NCBI RefSeq assembly: GCF_015234515.1
Contig: NZ_JADGMY010000023.1
Location: forward strand, 494,366 to 558,365
Reading direction: 5' to 3'
From: Cellulomonas sp.
GTDB taxonomy: Bacteria; Actinomycetota; Actinomycetes; Actinomycetales; Cellulomonadaceae
DNA length: 64,000 bases
Part shown: positions 18,994 to 27,999 of the stretch, piece after piece
How the letters are laid out: each line of letters starts with the position of its first letter
How positions within the stretch are numbered: position 1 is the first letter of the stretch
The notes under the pieces: model-generated
What the model saw: the letters and a program-made list of their open reading frames with translations, nothing else
Databases searched by the model: none
What the model was told of the DNA's origin: nothing
Translations under genes and position numbers: made by a program

Positions 18994-19857
18994 TCACGAA
19001 TGTGCCCAGTGTCGCTCTTGTGCCGCCGGGCCGGGAGCCCACGTGTGCGGGACGACCTGGTTGGTCTCGATGTCGGTCAGCTCGGCGGCGTACACGATCG
19101 CCTCGTAGACGCCGGCCTCGACGCGGTCGAGGTGCAGGCGCTCGGCGCGCTCGATGTCGTCGCCCAGGTGCGAGATGCGCGCCACGACGTACCGCTGCGC
19201 GTCCTGCCACTGGTCGACCACGCGGACCGACAGACCGTTCCAGCGGGCCGTCAGGTCGAGCTCGAACAGCTCGGTGACGTCCTCGCGGGCCACGCGCCGG
19301 TACCAGCGGCCCGACGGCGACTGGTGGAAGCCGGTCTCCGCGAGCGGCGGGTTGGCCAGCGCGAGCACGACCGTGTGGCCACCGTCGACCACGTCCGCCT
19401 CGAGGTACGCGCCGTGCCACTTGGCGACGGGTCCGACGCACCGCGACAGCGAGGCGAGCGCGGGTCGCGGTGCGCCGAGCTGGGTGACGGTCCAGCCGGT
19501 GCCCACGTCGCCGTAGCGGGCGAGGAGCGTCGACGTGCCGTCGTCGTGCACGCGGATGAGCTCGGCGCCCGGGGGGATGCGCGAGTGCCGCAGCCACCAC
19601 AGCGGGACGATGTAGCCGGGGACGTCGCGGTACTGCAGCTGGGGCGAGGACTCGAACCGCAGGATGTCGATGGAGCGGTCGTAGGGGCTGAACGGCGAGC
19701 CGGGGTAGCCCAGGCCGTGCACCTCGAAGAGCTGGGCGGGGGTGGTCGCGAAGGCGACGTCCTCTGCGCGGACCACGTAACCGGCGATGCGGTCGTGACC
19801 CTGCGTGAGGTGAGCGTGCGCCAGCGACGGGGTGATCGCCTTCTGCATCAGTGTCAC
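18994..19857 (-). CDS. Conserved protein of unknown function
   Basis: 287 residues, soluble, no signal peptide or membrane segment. Mixed alpha/beta composition with many aromatic residues (PGYIVPLWWLRHSRIPPGAE, AKWHGAYLEADVVDG, SGRWYRRVAREDV). I do not recognise the family. A GTG at 19857 is preferred because AAGGAA lies 7 bases upstream; an ATG at 19848 is the alternative. It stands alone, downstream of purB with about 200 bases between. Confidence 0.75.
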   Translation of the reverse strand: MTLMQKAITPSLAHAHLTQGHDRIAGYVVRAEDVAFATTPAQLFEVHGLGYPGSPFSPYDRSIDILRFESSPQLQYRDVPGYIVPLWWLRHSRIPPGAELIRVHDDGTSTLLARYGDVGTGWTVTQLGAPRPALASLSRCVGPVAKWHGAYLEADVVDGGHTVVLALANPPLAETGFHQSPSGRWYRRVAREDVTELFELDLTARWNGLSVRVVDQWQDAQRYVVARISHLGDDIERAERLHLDRVEAGVYEAIVYAAELTDIETNQVVPHTWAPGPAAQERHWAHS

Positions 19858-20011
19858 GTTGGGCTTCCTTGCCGGATCGGACTGAAGGGGAGGATTCCGA
19901 CGACGCCGACGATTCTCACCCGATCCCGGGCACATGTCCAGGAGTCGAAACGTATCGACGGGGACCGCTCCCACTCCGAGGCGCGCAATTAGGCCGAACG
20001 GGTGAAGCAGA

Positions 20012-20031
20012 CGGGGGACGTTGTACCCCCG
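20012..20031 (-). terminator. Weak hairpin after purB
   Basis: CGGGGG / CCCCCG with an 8-base loop, 24 bases past the purB stop. The gap 19858-20054 otherwise shows no gene and should carry the promoter of the unknown gene. Confidence 0.4.
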
Positions 20032-20054
20032 ATCCGGACGAACCGGACGACAGG

Positions 20055-21503
20055 TTACTCCAGGTGGGCGACGAGCGACGCCGCCAGACCGGTGTACGAG
20101 CCCGGCGAGAGGTTTCGCAGCCGCTCCGCGACGTCCTGCGGGAGCCCGAGCGAGTCGACGAAGACGCGCATGTCCTGCGCCGTCAGACGGTGCCCGCGGG
20201 TCAGCTCCTTCAGTCGCTCGTAGGGGTTCTCCATGCCGGGCACGCCCGCCACGGACGCCGCCCGCATGGCGGACTGGACGGCCTCGCCCAGCACCTCCCA
20301 GTTGCCGTCGAGCTCGCGCGCGAGCATCGCCTCGTCCACCGCGAGCCCGCGCAGACCGCGGCGCACGTTGTCGATCGCGAGCAGCGAGTGCCCGAAGGCG
20401 GGGCCGATGTTGCGCTGCGTCGTGGAGTCCGTGAGGTCGCGCTGCAGGCGGCTGGTCACCAGCGTGGAGGCGAGCGTGTCGAGCAGCGCGCTGGAGATCT
20501 CGAGGTTCGCCTCGGCGTTCTCGAAGCGGATGGGGTTGACCTTGTGCGGCATCGTCGACGAGCCCGTGGCGCCCGCCACGGGGATCTGCGTGAAGACGCC
20601 CCGGCTGATGTACGTCCACACGTCGGTCGCCAGGTTGTGCAGCACCCGGTTGAACCGCGCGACGTCCGCGTACAGCTCGGCCTGCCAGTCGTGCGACTCG
20701 ATCTGCGTGGTCAGCGGGTTCCACGTCAGGCCCAGGTGCTCGACGAACGTGCGCGACACGACCTGCCAGTCGGCGTCCGGCACCGCTGCCAGGTGCGCGC
20801 CGTAGGTGCCCGTCGCGCCGTTGAGCTTGCCGAGGTACTCGTCGCCCTCGATGCGGCGCAGCTGCCGGCGCAGGCGGTGCGCGAGGACCGCGAGCTCCTT
20901 GCCGAGCGTCGTCGGGGTCGCCGGCTGGCCGTGCGTCAGGGCGAGCATCGGCACGGACGCGTGCTGCGCGGCGAGCGCCGCGACCTCGTCCGTCAGCGCG
21001 ACCGCGGCGGGGAACCAGACCTCGCGCACGGCACCGCGCACCATGAGCGCGTACGACAGGTTGTTGACGTCCTCGCTCGTCAGCGCGAAGTGCACGAGCT
21101 CGTTGACCTGGGGCAGCACGGTGTCGGCGCGCAGGGCGTCGGGCGCGGCGGCGATGCGGCGCTTGATGAAGTACTCGACGGCCTTCACGTCGTGCACCGT
21201 CGTGCGCTCGATCTCCGCGAGCTCCGCGATCTCCGCGGCGCCGAACGTCGCGACGACGTCGCGCAGGTACTGCTCCTCGTCCGGGGCCAGCTCCGGGGCG
21301 CCCGGCACCACGGCGTGCGACGTCAGGTGGATGACCCACTCGACCTCGACCTCGATGCGCGCCCGGTTGAGCGCCGCCTCCGACAGGTGGTCCACCAGTG
21401 GCGCGACCGTCGGGCGGTAGCGCCCGTCGAGCGGGCCGAGCGCGATGGCGGGGGTGACGTCGGCGAGGGGGACGCGGGGGGCAGGGGCGTCGTCGAGCGG
21501 CAT
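20055..21503 (-). CDS. purB: Adenylosuccinate lyase
   Basis: 482 residues of the fumarase/aspartase superfamily. Cleaves SAICAR and adenylosuccinate in purine synthesis. The signature loop GATGSSTMPHKVNPIRFENAE with the catalytic Ser is present, along with ALTHGQPATPTTLGKE holding a catalytic His and ALTSEDVNNLSYAL. The N-terminus PLDGRYRPTVAPL is typical of the longer bacterial form. AACACT lies 6 bases before the ATG and may be a leaderless promoter. It is monocistronic here. Confidence 0.97.
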   Translation of the reverse strand: MPLDDAPAPRVPLADVTPAIALGPLDGRYRPTVAPLVDHLSEAALNRARIEVEVEWVIHLTSHAVVPGAPELAPDEEQYLRDVVATFGAAEIAELAEIERTTVHDVKAVEYFIKRRIAAAPDALRADTVLPQVNELVHFALTSEDVNNLSYALMVRGAVREVWFPAAVALTDEVAALAAQHASVPMLALTHGQPATPTTLGKELAVLAHRLRRQLRRIEGDEYLGKLNGATGTYGAHLAAVPDADWQVVSRTFVEHLGLTWNPLTTQIESHDWQAELYADVARFNRVLHNLATDVWTYISRGVFTQIPVAGATGSSTMPHKVNPIRFENAEANLEISSALLDTLASTLVTSRLQRDLTDSTTQRNIGPAFGHSLLAIDNVRRGLRGLAVDEAMLARELDGNWEVLGEAVQSAMRAASVAGVPGMENPYERLKELTRGHRLTAQDMRVFVDSLGLPQDVAERLRNLSPGSYTGLAASLVAHLE

Positions 21504-21509
21504 GGGGTC

Positions 21510-21515
21510 AGTGTT
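21510..21515 (-). promoter_or_regulatory. Possible -10 element for purB
   Basis: On the minus strand AACACT, 6 bases, then the purB ATG. The match is weak; it is included because the spacing repeats that of other genes here. Confidence 0.3.
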
Positions 21516-21671
21516 TCAGAGCGCGGCGGGGGTCCGTCGTCGTGTCCGCGACGGCCGGTCGGCGTGTGGAGGTAGGCGTGCGGACGGCGGTCGCGAGGGG
21601 TGGTCCGGCGCGCGGACTGGTGCGTTCGGGCGACGCCGTTTGACATGGCGACTCGGCGTCGCCGACGATTC

Positions 21672-21698
21672 GTTATACGTACCACTGGTACGTATAAC
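21672..21698. promoter_or_regulatory. 27-bp perfect palindromic operator of the LacI regulator
   Basis: Arms GTTATACGTACCA and TGGTACGTATAAC flank a single central C. It lies 18 bases before the regulator gene in an AT-rich island, as expected for a LacI-family site controlling the whole 10-kb operon. The right arm (TATAAC) could also serve as the -10 box, so binding would block transcription directly. Confidence 0.88.
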
Positions 21699-21716
21699 CG
21701 ACCCGATGGAGTCTCG

Positions 21717-22793
21717 GTGGCAACGACACCCCCGCACCCCGATCCGCACAGCGGCCCGCCGCGGCGCCCGACGCAGGTCGACCTGGCCCGCGCAGCCGAG
21801 GTCTCGCAGGCGACCGTCTCCCTGATCATCAACGAGACGCCGGACCGCCCCTCGCGCGTCTCGGAGCAGACGCGCGAGCGTGTCCTGTCGGCGGCCGCCC
21901 GGCTCGGGTACACGATGAACGCCGCGGCGCGCGCGCTCAAGGGTGGGCGCAACCACCTGCTCGGGCTGTACACGTTCGAGGCGATGTTCCCCGTGGACCA
22001 GCGCGACTTCTACTTCCCCTTCCTGCTCGGCGTCGAGGAGCGAGCCGCGGAGCTCGGGTACGACCTGCTGCTCTTCAGCGCGTCCGCCGGGCGCGCACGT
22101 CGCGGCGTCTACGAGGACGGGTCCAACCGGCTCAAGGTGGCCGACGGGTGCGTCCTGCTGGGACGTCACGTGGACCGCGACGTCCTGGAGCGCATGCGCG
22201 CCGACGGCTTCCCGTTCGTCTTCATCGGACGCCGCGAGACCGAGACCGGCGCCATCGACTACGTCGCACCCGACTACCGCGGGGCGACCGCGGAGCTGGT
22301 GCGGACGCTGGCCGACACCGGCCACCGCCGGCCGGTGCTGATCCGCCAGCCCGACGGCGAGGAGCCGGGCGAGGACCGGCTGGCCGGGTTCCTCGCGGGC
22401 TGCAACCAGGCCGGGCTCGAGGTCGAGGACGCCCAGGTCGTGGAGGGCGTGCCCACGGCGGAGCAGGTCGCAGCCTGGCACCGCGACGGCGCCGACGCGC
22501 TGCTGGTCGAGCCCTCGGAGGACGACAGCGCGCTCGAGGCCGTCGAGCTGGCCTGCGCCGCTGCCGGTGTCGCGGTCCCGGCCGACCTGACGCTCGCCGT
22601 GCTCGGCGACCCGCAGCGCACGCCGGGCAGCCCCGACTGGATGCGTCTGGAGCTGCCGCGTGCCGACCTCGGCCGCGCCGCGGTCAGCCTGCTCACCGAC
22701 ATCCTCGACGACGGTGACGCACCCCGCCACCAGCTCATGGCCTGCACGCTCGTCGTCGGCGACACCTTCGCGCCGCGCGGTGCCCGCGCATGA
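21717..22793 (+). CDS. LacI-family transcriptional regulator
   Basis: 358 residues. The N-terminal helix-turn-helix TQVDLARAAEVSQATVSLIINE (about residues 19-40) and hinge AARALKGGRNHLLGLY lead into a periplasmic-binding-protein-like effector domain (DFYFPFLLGVEERAAELGYDLLLFSAS). The GTG at 21717 is chosen because GGAG lies 6 bases before it and the operator then falls upstream. The stop overlaps the first permease gene (ATGA), so the regulator belongs to the operon it presumably represses. The effector is unknown, probably a sugar derived from the transported substrate. Confidence 0.93.
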   Translation: MATTPPHPDPHSGPPRRPTQVDLARAAEVSQATVSLIINETPDRPSRVSEQTRERVLSAAARLGYTMNAAARALKGGRNHLLGLYTFEAMFPVDQRDFYFPFLLGVEERAAELGYDLLLFSASAGRARRGVYEDGSNRLKVADGCVLLGRHVDRDVLERMRADGFPFVFIGRRETETGAIDYVAPDYRGATAELVRTLADTGHRRPVLIRQPDGEEPGEDRLAGFLAGCNQAGLEVEDAQVVEGVPTAEQVAAWHRDGADALLVEPSEDDSALEAVELACAAAGVAVPADLTLAVLGDPQRTPGSPDWMRLELPRADLGRAAVSLLTDILDDGDAPRHQLMACTLVVGDTFAPRGARA

Positions 22794-23719
22794 GCCGCCT
22801 CGTCCTCAAGCGCCTCGCCGTGGGCGTCTTCGTGCTGTGGGGCGCAGTCACGCTGATGTTCGTCCTGCTCCGCCTGGCTCCCGGTGACCCGGCCACACTC
22901 ATGCTCGGCACGGACGCCTCGCCGGAGCAGATCGCGCAGATGCGGACGCGTCTGGGCCTCGACCAGTCGATGCTCCAGCAGTACGTGAACTACCTGGGTC
23001 AGGTCGTGCGGCTGGACTTCGGGGACTCCTTCCGCTTCCGGGCGCCTGCGATGGAGGTCGTCACCGGCCGGCTGGGCGCCACCATCATGCTCACGGCGGC
23101 CGCGACGGTGATCGCCGTCGTCGTCGGCATGGCACTCGGCATCGCCGCCGGTCGTCGGCCGGAGAGCCGCATGGACCGTGCCGTGTCGGCCCTCGCGATC
23201 ACCTTCCAGGCCATGCCCACCTTCTGGGTCGGCATCATGCTCGTCCTGCTGTTCACCGTCCGGCTCGGCGTCCTGCCCAGCTCCGGCACGGGCACCTGGC
23301 GTCACCTGGTGCTCCCGGCGGTGAGCCTCTCGATGCCGTTCATCGCGATCGTCGCCCGCATCGCCCGGGCGTCGATCTCGGAGTCGATGCAGTCGGGCTA
23401 CATCCAGACGGCTCGCTCCAAGGGCCTCACCGAGGGTCAGACGGTGCGCGGCCACGCGCTGCGCAACTCCATGGCCCCGGTCGTCACGATCGTCGGCCTT
23501 CAGATCGGTGCGCTGCTCGGTGGTGCGGTCGTCGTCGAGAACGTCTTCGCGTGGCCGGGGCTCGGCTCGCTGATCGTGCAGGCCGTCGCCAACCGTGACT
23601 ACGCGGTCGTGCAGGCCGCCGCCCTGCTGATCGCGGGCTTCGTCGTCGTCCTCAACCTGCTCACGGACATCTCCTACGGGCTCATCGATCCCCGCATCCG
23701 AGTGGGAGGCCGCTCATGA
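22790..23719 (+). CDS. Oligopeptide/dipeptide-type ABC permease, DppB-like
   Basis: 309 residues with six predicted membrane helices. The N-terminus MSRLVLKRLAVGVFVLWGAVTLMF and LRLAPGDPATLMLG are classic for DppB/OppB, and the cytoplasmic coupling loop is YIQTARSKGLTEGQTVRGHALRN. It pairs with the next permease and overlaps both neighbours by 4 bases. Members of this transporter class also carry sugars, sialic acids and nickel, so peptide transport should not be assumed. Confidence 0.93.
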   Translation: MSRLVLKRLAVGVFVLWGAVTLMFVLLRLAPGDPATLMLGTDASPEQIAQMRTRLGLDQSMLQQYVNYLGQVVRLDFGDSFRFRAPAMEVVTGRLGATIMLTAAATVIAVVVGMALGIAAGRRPESRMDRAVSALAITFQAMPTFWVGIMLVLLFTVRLGVLPSSGTGTWRHLVLPAVSLSMPFIAIVARIARASISESMQSGYIQTARSKGLTEGQTVRGHALRNSMAPVVTIVGLQIGALLGGAVVVENVFAWPGLGSLIVQAVANRDYAVVQAAALLIAGFVVVLNLLTDISYGLIDPRIRVGGRS

Positions 23720-24636
23720 CCACCGTCGACCGCACCTCGGAGCCCGACACCGTCGCGACCCCGCGTCGCCGCCGCCGCCGCCGTCCCGGGTTCGCGGTGG
23801 TCCCCGCGGCGGTCGTGGGCCTCTACGTCCTGGTGGCCGTGCTGGGCCCGGTGCTCGTCCCGCTCGACCCGGTCCGGGTCCAGCTCGCCGACCGGCTCCT
23901 CGCTCCCGGCTCCACCACGGCGGCCGGCTCGCTCGCGCTGATGGGCACGGACGCCGTCGGCCGCGACATCGCCGCCATGCTCGTCCACGGTGCCCGCACG
24001 TCGATCCTGATCGGCTTCCTCACCGTCGTGGTCTGCCTGGTGATCGGTGTGGTGGTCGGCATCGTCGCCGGCTACCGCGGCGGCATCACCGACTCGGTCC
24101 TCAGCCGCCTCATCGACGTGCTGCTCGCGTTCCCGAGCATCGTGCTGGCCATCGTCGTCGCGGGCCTCTTCACCCGCAGCATCGCCGTCGTCGTCATCGC
24201 GCTGGCCCTGACGGGCTGGATCAGGTTCGCGCGGCTCACGCGCGGCGAGACGCTCGCCCTGCGCGAGCGCGACTGGGTCATGGCGGCGCGCGTCCTGGGC
24301 GTCCGGTCGCTCTCGATCATGGCGCGGCACATCCTGCCGTTCCTCGTCGGCCCGATCGCCGCCCTGATCACCATCGAGTTCGGTCTGGTGGTGCTCGCCG
24401 AGGCGGGCCTGAGCTTCCTCGGGATCGGCCTGCCGGCGACCGTCGTGTCGTGGGGCCAGATGATCGCGAACGGCCGCGACTACCTCGACACGGCCTGGTG
24501 GATCTCCGCCTTCCCCGGCCTCGCGCTCGCCCTGCTCGTCGTCAGCGTCGGCCTGCTCGGCGACCACCTCAACTCCCGTTACCAGCGCGGCGGCGACATC
24601 GCCACCGCGGAGACGAACCAGAAGCCGGCGCCGTGA
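23716..24636 (+). CDS. Oligopeptide/dipeptide-type ABC permease, DppC-like
   Basis: 306 residues. An Arg-rich start (RRRRRRRPG) precedes the first helix. It has LMGTDAVGRDIAAMLVHGARTS typical of DppC/OppC and the coupling loop WVMAARVLGVRSLSIMARHILP. It forms the heterodimeric channel with the DppB-like protein. Start overlaps the upstream stop (ATGA). Confidence 0.93.
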   Translation: MTTVDRTSEPDTVATPRRRRRRRPGFAVVPAAVVGLYVLVAVLGPVLVPLDPVRVQLADRLLAPGSTTAAGSLALMGTDAVGRDIAAMLVHGARTSILIGFLTVVVCLVIGVVVGIVAGYRGGITDSVLSRLIDVLLAFPSIVLAIVVAGLFTRSIAVVVIALALTGWIRFARLTRGETLALRERDWVMAARVLGVRSLSIMARHILPFLVGPIAALITIEFGLVVLAEAGLSFLGIGLPATVVSWGQMIANGRDYLDTAWWISAFPGLALALLVVSVGLLGDHLNSRYQRGGDIATAETNQKPAP

Positions 24637-24662
24637 AGCGGCGCCCGAGGAAAGGAAGACTG

Positions 24663-26195
24663 ATGCGGAAGACCTCGAAGACGCGGTCCTCGCTGCTGGC
24701 GGCCGCCACCCTGGCGCTCGCTCTCACCCTGTCGGGGTGCGGCGGGGCCCAAGGTGCGGCGGAGGAACCCGACGCCGCAGCAACGAGCAGCACGCCGGAG
24801 GCCGGCGGGACCCTCACGGTCGCCAGCCCCTACCCGGTGGAGTCGCTCGACCCGCACGGCCCGCTCGGTGCGTCGAGCGGCACGAGCTTCGCGGCGCAGG
24901 CGATCTTCAACCGCCTCGTGCGGGTCAGCCCCGAGGGCGAGGTCATCCCCGACCTCGCCACGGAGTGGACGGCCAGCGAGGACGCGAAGGAGTGGACGTT
25001 CACCCTGCGTGACGCCACCTTCTCCGACGGCTCCCCGGTGACCTCCGCCGACGTCGCCGGCTCGTTCGAGCGCGTCCTGGAGCTCGGTGGCCCGGTGTCC
25101 GGCAACTTCGCCGGCGTCACCATCGAGGCGACGGACGACTCCACCGTCGTGTTCACCGCCGCCAACCCCGAGGCCGCGCTGCTCGGCAAGCTCTCGCTCT
25201 TCTTCGTCACCAAGGGCGACGTCACCGAGGACTCGTTCACCAGCCCCGTCGGGGCGGGACCGTTCGCGGTCGAGTCGTTCGCGCCGGGCGAGCAGATGGT
25301 GCTGAAGCCGAACGAGAAGTTCTTCGGCGACGTCCCGATCCTCGACGAGCTCGTGGTCCGCAACATCCCCGAGGTCTCGTCGCGGGTCGCGGCGCTCCAG
25401 GCCGGTGAGATCCAGGCCACCTGGAACCTGCCGGACGACCAGGTCCCCGCGATCCGTGACGCCGGCATCACCGTCGAGACGATCCCCGCGACGTCGGTCA
25501 TCACCATGTGGTTCAACTCGGGCCGCGACGCCCTGGGCTCCGCGGAGGTGCGCCGCGCCCTGTGGCAGGCCATCGACTTCCCGACGATCATCTCGGCACT
25601 GTTCCCGCAGACCGGCAGCCCGGCGGACTCGGTCGTCGCCTCGGCGATCCTGGGTCACGCCCCGCAGTCTCCGGTCGAGCACGACCCCGACGCGGCGAAG
25701 GCCGCGCTCGAGGACGCGGGCTTCGACTTCAGCCAGCGCCTCGAGCTGCAGTTCTCCGGTGCGGACTGGCGGCAGTTCACCGCCGCGGTGGCGTCCGACC
25801 TGAACGCCATCGGCGTCCAGGCCGAGGCCGTCGAGAAGGAGTCGGCGGTGTTCACGGAGGACCTGCTGGCCATGCGCTGGGACATCAACTTCCAGGCGCT
25901 GTCCACCCCGACGTTCGACGCGGCGACCAACCTCGGCCGCCTCTACACGTGCGCCGCGGGCCGCAACGGCTACTGCAACCCGGAGCTCGACGAGCTGCTC
26001 GCAGCGGCCGGCTCCAGCTCGGACCTCGCGGTCCGCGAGGCCGCCTACGCCGACGCGATCGAGATCATCTGGGACGACGCCGTGGGCATGTACCCGATGT
26101 TCATGGAGATCCCGTACGCGTGGGTCGACGGGGTCCAGGGGATCGAGCTCTCGGGCTCCTTCCTCCCGGACTTCCGGGGCGCATCGGTCCGATGA
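24663..26195 (+). CDS. ABC transporter substrate-binding lipoprotein (family 5)
   Basis: 510 residues. Lipoprotein signal with lipobox LSGC (Cys26), then a Thr/Glu-rich linker, then the SBP family 5 body: GGTLTVASPYPVESLDPHG, FNRLVRVSPEGEVIPDLATEW, DATFSDGSPVTSADVAGSFERV, and PEVSSRVAALQAGEIQATW. It captures the substrate outside the cell for the two permeases. GGAAAGGAAG upstream gives a strong ribosome binding site, fitting the higher expression such proteins need. The ligand cannot be read from sequence. Confidence 0.94.
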   Translation: MRKTSKTRSSLLAAATLALALTLSGCGGAQGAAEEPDAAATSSTPEAGGTLTVASPYPVESLDPHGPLGASSGTSFAAQAIFNRLVRVSPEGEVIPDLATEWTASEDAKEWTFTLRDATFSDGSPVTSADVAGSFERVLELGGPVSGNFAGVTIEATDDSTVVFTAANPEAALLGKLSLFFVTKGDVTEDSFTSPVGAGPFAVESFAPGEQMVLKPNEKFFGDVPILDELVVRNIPEVSSRVAALQAGEIQATWNLPDDQVPAIRDAGITVETIPATSVITMWFNSGRDALGSAEVRRALWQAIDFPTIISALFPQTGSPADSVVASAILGHAPQSPVEHDPDAAKAALEDAGFDFSQRLELQFSGADWRQFTAAVASDLNAIGVQAEAVEKESAVFTEDLLAMRWDINFQALSTPTFDAATNLGRLYTCAAGRNGYCNPELDELLAAAGSSSDLAVREAAYADAIEIIWDDAVGMYPMFMEIPYAWVDGVQGIELSGSFLPDFRGASVR

Positions 26196-27208
26196 GCTCA
26201 GTGAGCCCCACCGTCGCCCGGCCCTCGGCCGGGCCGGGCGACGGTGCCCTCCTCCAGACGCGGCGGCTGTCCGTGTCGTTCCCCACCGCCGTGGGGCCGG
26301 TGGCGGTCGTCGACGAGGTCGACGTGACGATCCGGACCGGCCGCACCCTGGGCCTGATCGGTGAGTCCGGCAGCGGCAAGACGATGCTCGCGAACGCCCT
26401 CATCGGTCTCCTGCCCGACGCGGCCGTGGTCGGGGGCGAGATCCTGTTCCGCGGCGAGGACCTCGCCGCGGTGCCCGCCGCCCGCCGACGGGCGGTCCGG
26501 GGTCGGGAGATCTCGATGGTCTTCCAGGACCCCCTGTCCGCGCTGAACCCCACGCAGCGCATCTGGAAGCAGATCTCCGAGATCCCGCGGCGGGACGGCG
26601 CCTCGCGCGCCGACGCGCGCCGCCTGGCGCTGGACAGGCTCGCCGAGGCAGGTGTGCCGGAGCCGGCACAGCGGCTCGACGTCTTCCCGCACCAGCTCTC
26701 CGGCGGTCTGCGCCAGCGCGTCATGATCGCGCTCGCGCTCGCGGGCGAGCCGGAGCTCCTCCTCGCGGACGAGCCCACGACGGCCCTCGACGTCACCGTG
26801 CAGGCGCGCATCCTGGCGCTGCTCAAGCGGCTCCAGGAGGAGCGGCACATGTCGATGCTCCTGGTCTCGCACGACCTGCGCGTCGTCTCGCACGTCGCCC
26901 ACGACCTCGTCGTCATGTACGCCGGGCGGGTGTGCGAGGCCGGTCCGGCCTCGACGGTCATCGGGCGCCCCGCCCACCCGTACACGCGGGCCCTGACGAG
27001 GTCGATCCCGTCGGTGCACCAGAAGAAGGCGCTGCCGTCGCCGCTCCCGGGCGCTCCGGCGAGCCCGTACGCCCGGCCCTCGGGGTGTGCCTTCAACCCG
27101 CGGTGCCCCATCGCCCAGGACATCTGTCGTGAGGTCGTGCCACCCGTCCGGGAGGTCGCGCCCGACCGCACCGTGGCCTGTCACTTCGCAGAGGAGGTAC
27201 TCGGATGA
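26192..27208 (+). CDS. ABC transporter ATPase, DppD-like
   Basis: 338 residues. Walker A GESGSGKTMLANAL, Q-loop MVFQDPLSALNP, signature LSGGLRQRVMIALAL, Walker B LLLADEPTTALDV, and H-loop VSHDLRVV. The C-terminal oligopeptide/dipeptide extension has a four-Cys iron-sulfur-type cluster: Cys residues in SGCAFNPRCPIAQDIC and VACHFAEE. Overlaps both neighbours by 4 bases. Confidence 0.95.
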   Translation: MSSVSPTVARPSAGPGDGALLQTRRLSVSFPTAVGPVAVVDEVDVTIRTGRTLGLIGESGSGKTMLANALIGLLPDAAVVGGEILFRGEDLAAVPAARRRAVRGREISMVFQDPLSALNPTQRIWKQISEIPRRDGASRADARRLALDRLAEAGVPEPAQRLDVFPHQLSGGLRQRVMIALALAGEPELLLADEPTTALDVTVQARILALLKRLQEERHMSMLLVSHDLRVVSHVAHDLVVMYAGRVCEAGPASTVIGRPAHPYTRALTRSIPSVHQKKALPSPLPGAPASPYARPSGCAFNPRCPIAQDICREVVPPVREVAPDRTVACHFAEEVLG

Positions 27209-27999
27209 GCGACGAACCGCTCCTGAGCGTCAGGAACCTCCGCGCCCGGTACGGCAGCCGCGGTCCGACCATCGTCGACGACGTCAGCATCGACGTCGGG
27301 ACGCGCGAGGTCGTCGCGCTGGTCGGGGAGTCGGGCTCCGGCAAGACCACCGTCGCCCGCGTCGTCGTCGGGCTGCTGCCCGCCGCCGAGGGCGTCATCT
27401 CGTTCGACGGCACGCAGCTCGTCGGATCGGCGCGCTCGTCCGAGGTGCGCCAGCTGATGCAGATGGTCTTCCAGGACCCCCGCTCGTCCCTCAACCCCCG
27501 CATGACGGTCGTCGACATCGTCGCGGAGGGGTGGCGGGTCCATCCCTCCGCCCGTCCCGCGGGCGACCGGCGCGCCGCCGTGGCCGAGCTGCTCACCCAG
27601 GTGGGGCTTCACCCGTCGGTGATGGACCGGCGCCCGTCCAAGCTCTCCGGGGGGCAGTGCCAGCGGGTGTCGATCGCCCGTGCGCTGGCGCTCAAGCCGA
27701 AGCTGCTCGTCTGCGACGAGGCCGTCTCCGCGCTCGACGTCTCCGTGCAGGCGCAGATCCTGCGGCTGCTCGTCGACCTGCGCGAGCAGCTCGACCTCTC
27801 GCTCCTCTTCATCACGCACGACCTCGGCGTCGTCCGGCAGATCTCGGACCGTGTCGCCGTCATGCAGCACGGTCGGATCGTCGAGTTCGGCGACACCGAG
27901 TCCGTCTTCACCGACCCGCAGGACCCCTACACCGTCGAGCTGCTCCAGGCTGCCCTGGACGTCGCCGACGACTCGATCGGAACACGAGGACTTCTCTGA
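27205..27999 (+). CDS. ABC transporter ATPase, DppF-like
   Basis: 264 residues. Walker A VGESGSGKTTVARVV, MVFQDPRSSLNPRM, signature LSGGQCQRVSIARAL, Walker B LLVCDEAVSALDV, and FITHDLGVV. It lacks the C-terminal Cys extension of its partner and is shorter than the usual DppF. The stop shares one base with the oxidoreductase start (TGATG), tying transport directly to catabolism. Confidence 0.94.
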   Translation: MSDEPLLSVRNLRARYGSRGPTIVDDVSIDVGTREVVALVGESGSGKTTVARVVVGLLPAAEGVISFDGTQLVGSARSSEVRQLMQMVFQDPRSSLNPRMTVVDIVAEGWRVHPSARPAGDRRAAVAELLTQVGLHPSVMDRRPSKLSGGQCQRVSIARALALKPKLLVCDEAVSALDVSVQAQILRLLVDLREQLDLSLLFITHDLGVVRQISDRVAVMQHGRIVEFGDTESVFTDPQDPYTVELLQAALDVADDSIGTRGLL